In this document: piece after piece, positions 6,630 through 6,750 of the stretch
Position numbering within the stretch: position 1 is the stretch's first letter
Layout: the number at the start of each line of letters is the position of its first letter
Assembly (NCBI GenBank): GCA_003445475.1
Contig: DMDP01000136.1
Location: 1 to 6,750 of the forward strand
Origin: Peptococcaceae bacterium
Lineage (GTDB): Bacteria; Bacillota; Desulfotomaculia; Desulfotomaculales; UBA12532
Length of the DNA stretch: 6,750 bases
Direction: 5' to 3'
Notes under the pieces: model-generated
Databases searched by the model: none
Seen by the model: the letters and a program-made list of their open reading frames with translations, nothing else
What the model was told of the DNA's origin: nothing
Program-made: the position numbers and the translations under genes

Positions 6630-6656
6630 ATATCGGCAGTTGCCCGCGCGACTTTA
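6630..6656 (-). promoter_or_regulatory. Sigma-28 (sigma-D/FliA) promoter of the flagellin operon
   Basis: Read on the - strand, TAAA (6656-6653), a 15-base spacer and GCCGATAT (6637-6630) match the Bacillus sigma-D consensus exactly in both boxes and in spacing. Transcription would start near 6623. Sigma-28 is the late flagellar sigma factor, released when its anti-sigma factor FlgM is exported through the finished hook, so this promoter times flagellin and the genes behind it to the filament stage. It is the only such match I found in the window. Confidence 0.93.
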
Positions 6657-6750
6657 GGGACGTGTGATTTAAATTCAAGGGGATACCTGCGGGGGACGAT
6701 ATATCTTTTTGAGCGGGGTTGGCGGGAAAGTTTTGGGGGCAGCGGGGGGG
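6657..6750. other. Sequence upstream of the flagellin promoter, no gene recognised
   Basis: I see no convincing gene, RNA or repeat here. It has GC-rich patches, a G run at the window edge and an AT-rich patch at 6668-6675. All three leftward frames are partly open, but only over GC-biased sequence whose translation is not protein-like. It could hold the end of a neighbouring intergenic region. Confidence 0.4.

Noticed and set aside
6670..6702. A possible second sigma-28 promoter on the + strand (TAAA at 6670-6673, GACGATAT at 6695-6702).
   Set aside because: The spacer is 21 bases instead of about 15 and no + strand gene follows; it points into the flagellin leader.
6503..6748. The flagellin frame stays open upstream to the window edge (about 82 codons, no stop), hinting at a longer N-terminus or fusion.
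   Set aside because: The sigma-28 promoter lies inside this stretch, the translation is not protein-like, the ribosome site lies just before the family-typical start, and GC-rich sequence often stays open by chance.

Overview
The window is part of a chromosomal flagellar cluster, most likely from a GC-rich, probably thermophilic Gram-positive bacterium of the Clostridia (Moorella/Ammonifex/Desulfotomaculum-like). The organism call is inference. It rests on gene order, strong AGGAGG-type Shine-Dalgarno sites, a FlaG-FliD-FliS-chaperone block, a Maf glycosyltransferase next to flagellin, and a sigma-28 (sigma-D) promoter matching the Bacillus consensus. The species cannot be named from sequence alone.

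Layout: two operons converge. The left one runs rightwards (+). It holds the 3' end of flgL (hook-filament junction protein; its start lies outside the window) and then a 117-residue protein that looks like a divergent FlaG. The right operon runs leftwards (-) and fills the rest: sigma-28 promoter and a leader of about 120 nt (6503-6656), flagellin, a strong hairpin, a small unrecognised helical protein, Maf, FlaG, FliD, FliS and a FliT/FlgN-like chaperone. The two operons end only 3 bp apart (607/611). There is no room for a terminator between them, and overlapping hairpins lie inside the end of the FliT-like gene.

How the genes work together: all recognised products belong to the late, filament stage of flagellum assembly. 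FlgL joins hook to filament, flagellin builds the filament, FliD caps it, FliS escorts flagellin, the FliT/FlgN-like protein probably escorts a hook-associated protein or the cap, FlaG is a filament-length-related accessory protein, and Maf probably glycosylates flagellin with a nonulosonic acid. One sigma-28 promoter could drive the whole leftward operon. The hairpin after flagellin would let flagellin be made in excess over the downstream genes. No sugar-biosynthesis, fliW or csrA gene is in the window. I see no mobile element, CRISPR array, tRNA or rRNA.

Nothing here is clearly a new system. The least explained items are the small gene between flagellin and maf, the second FlaG-like protein at the end of the flgL operon, and the nested hairpins at the convergent junction.
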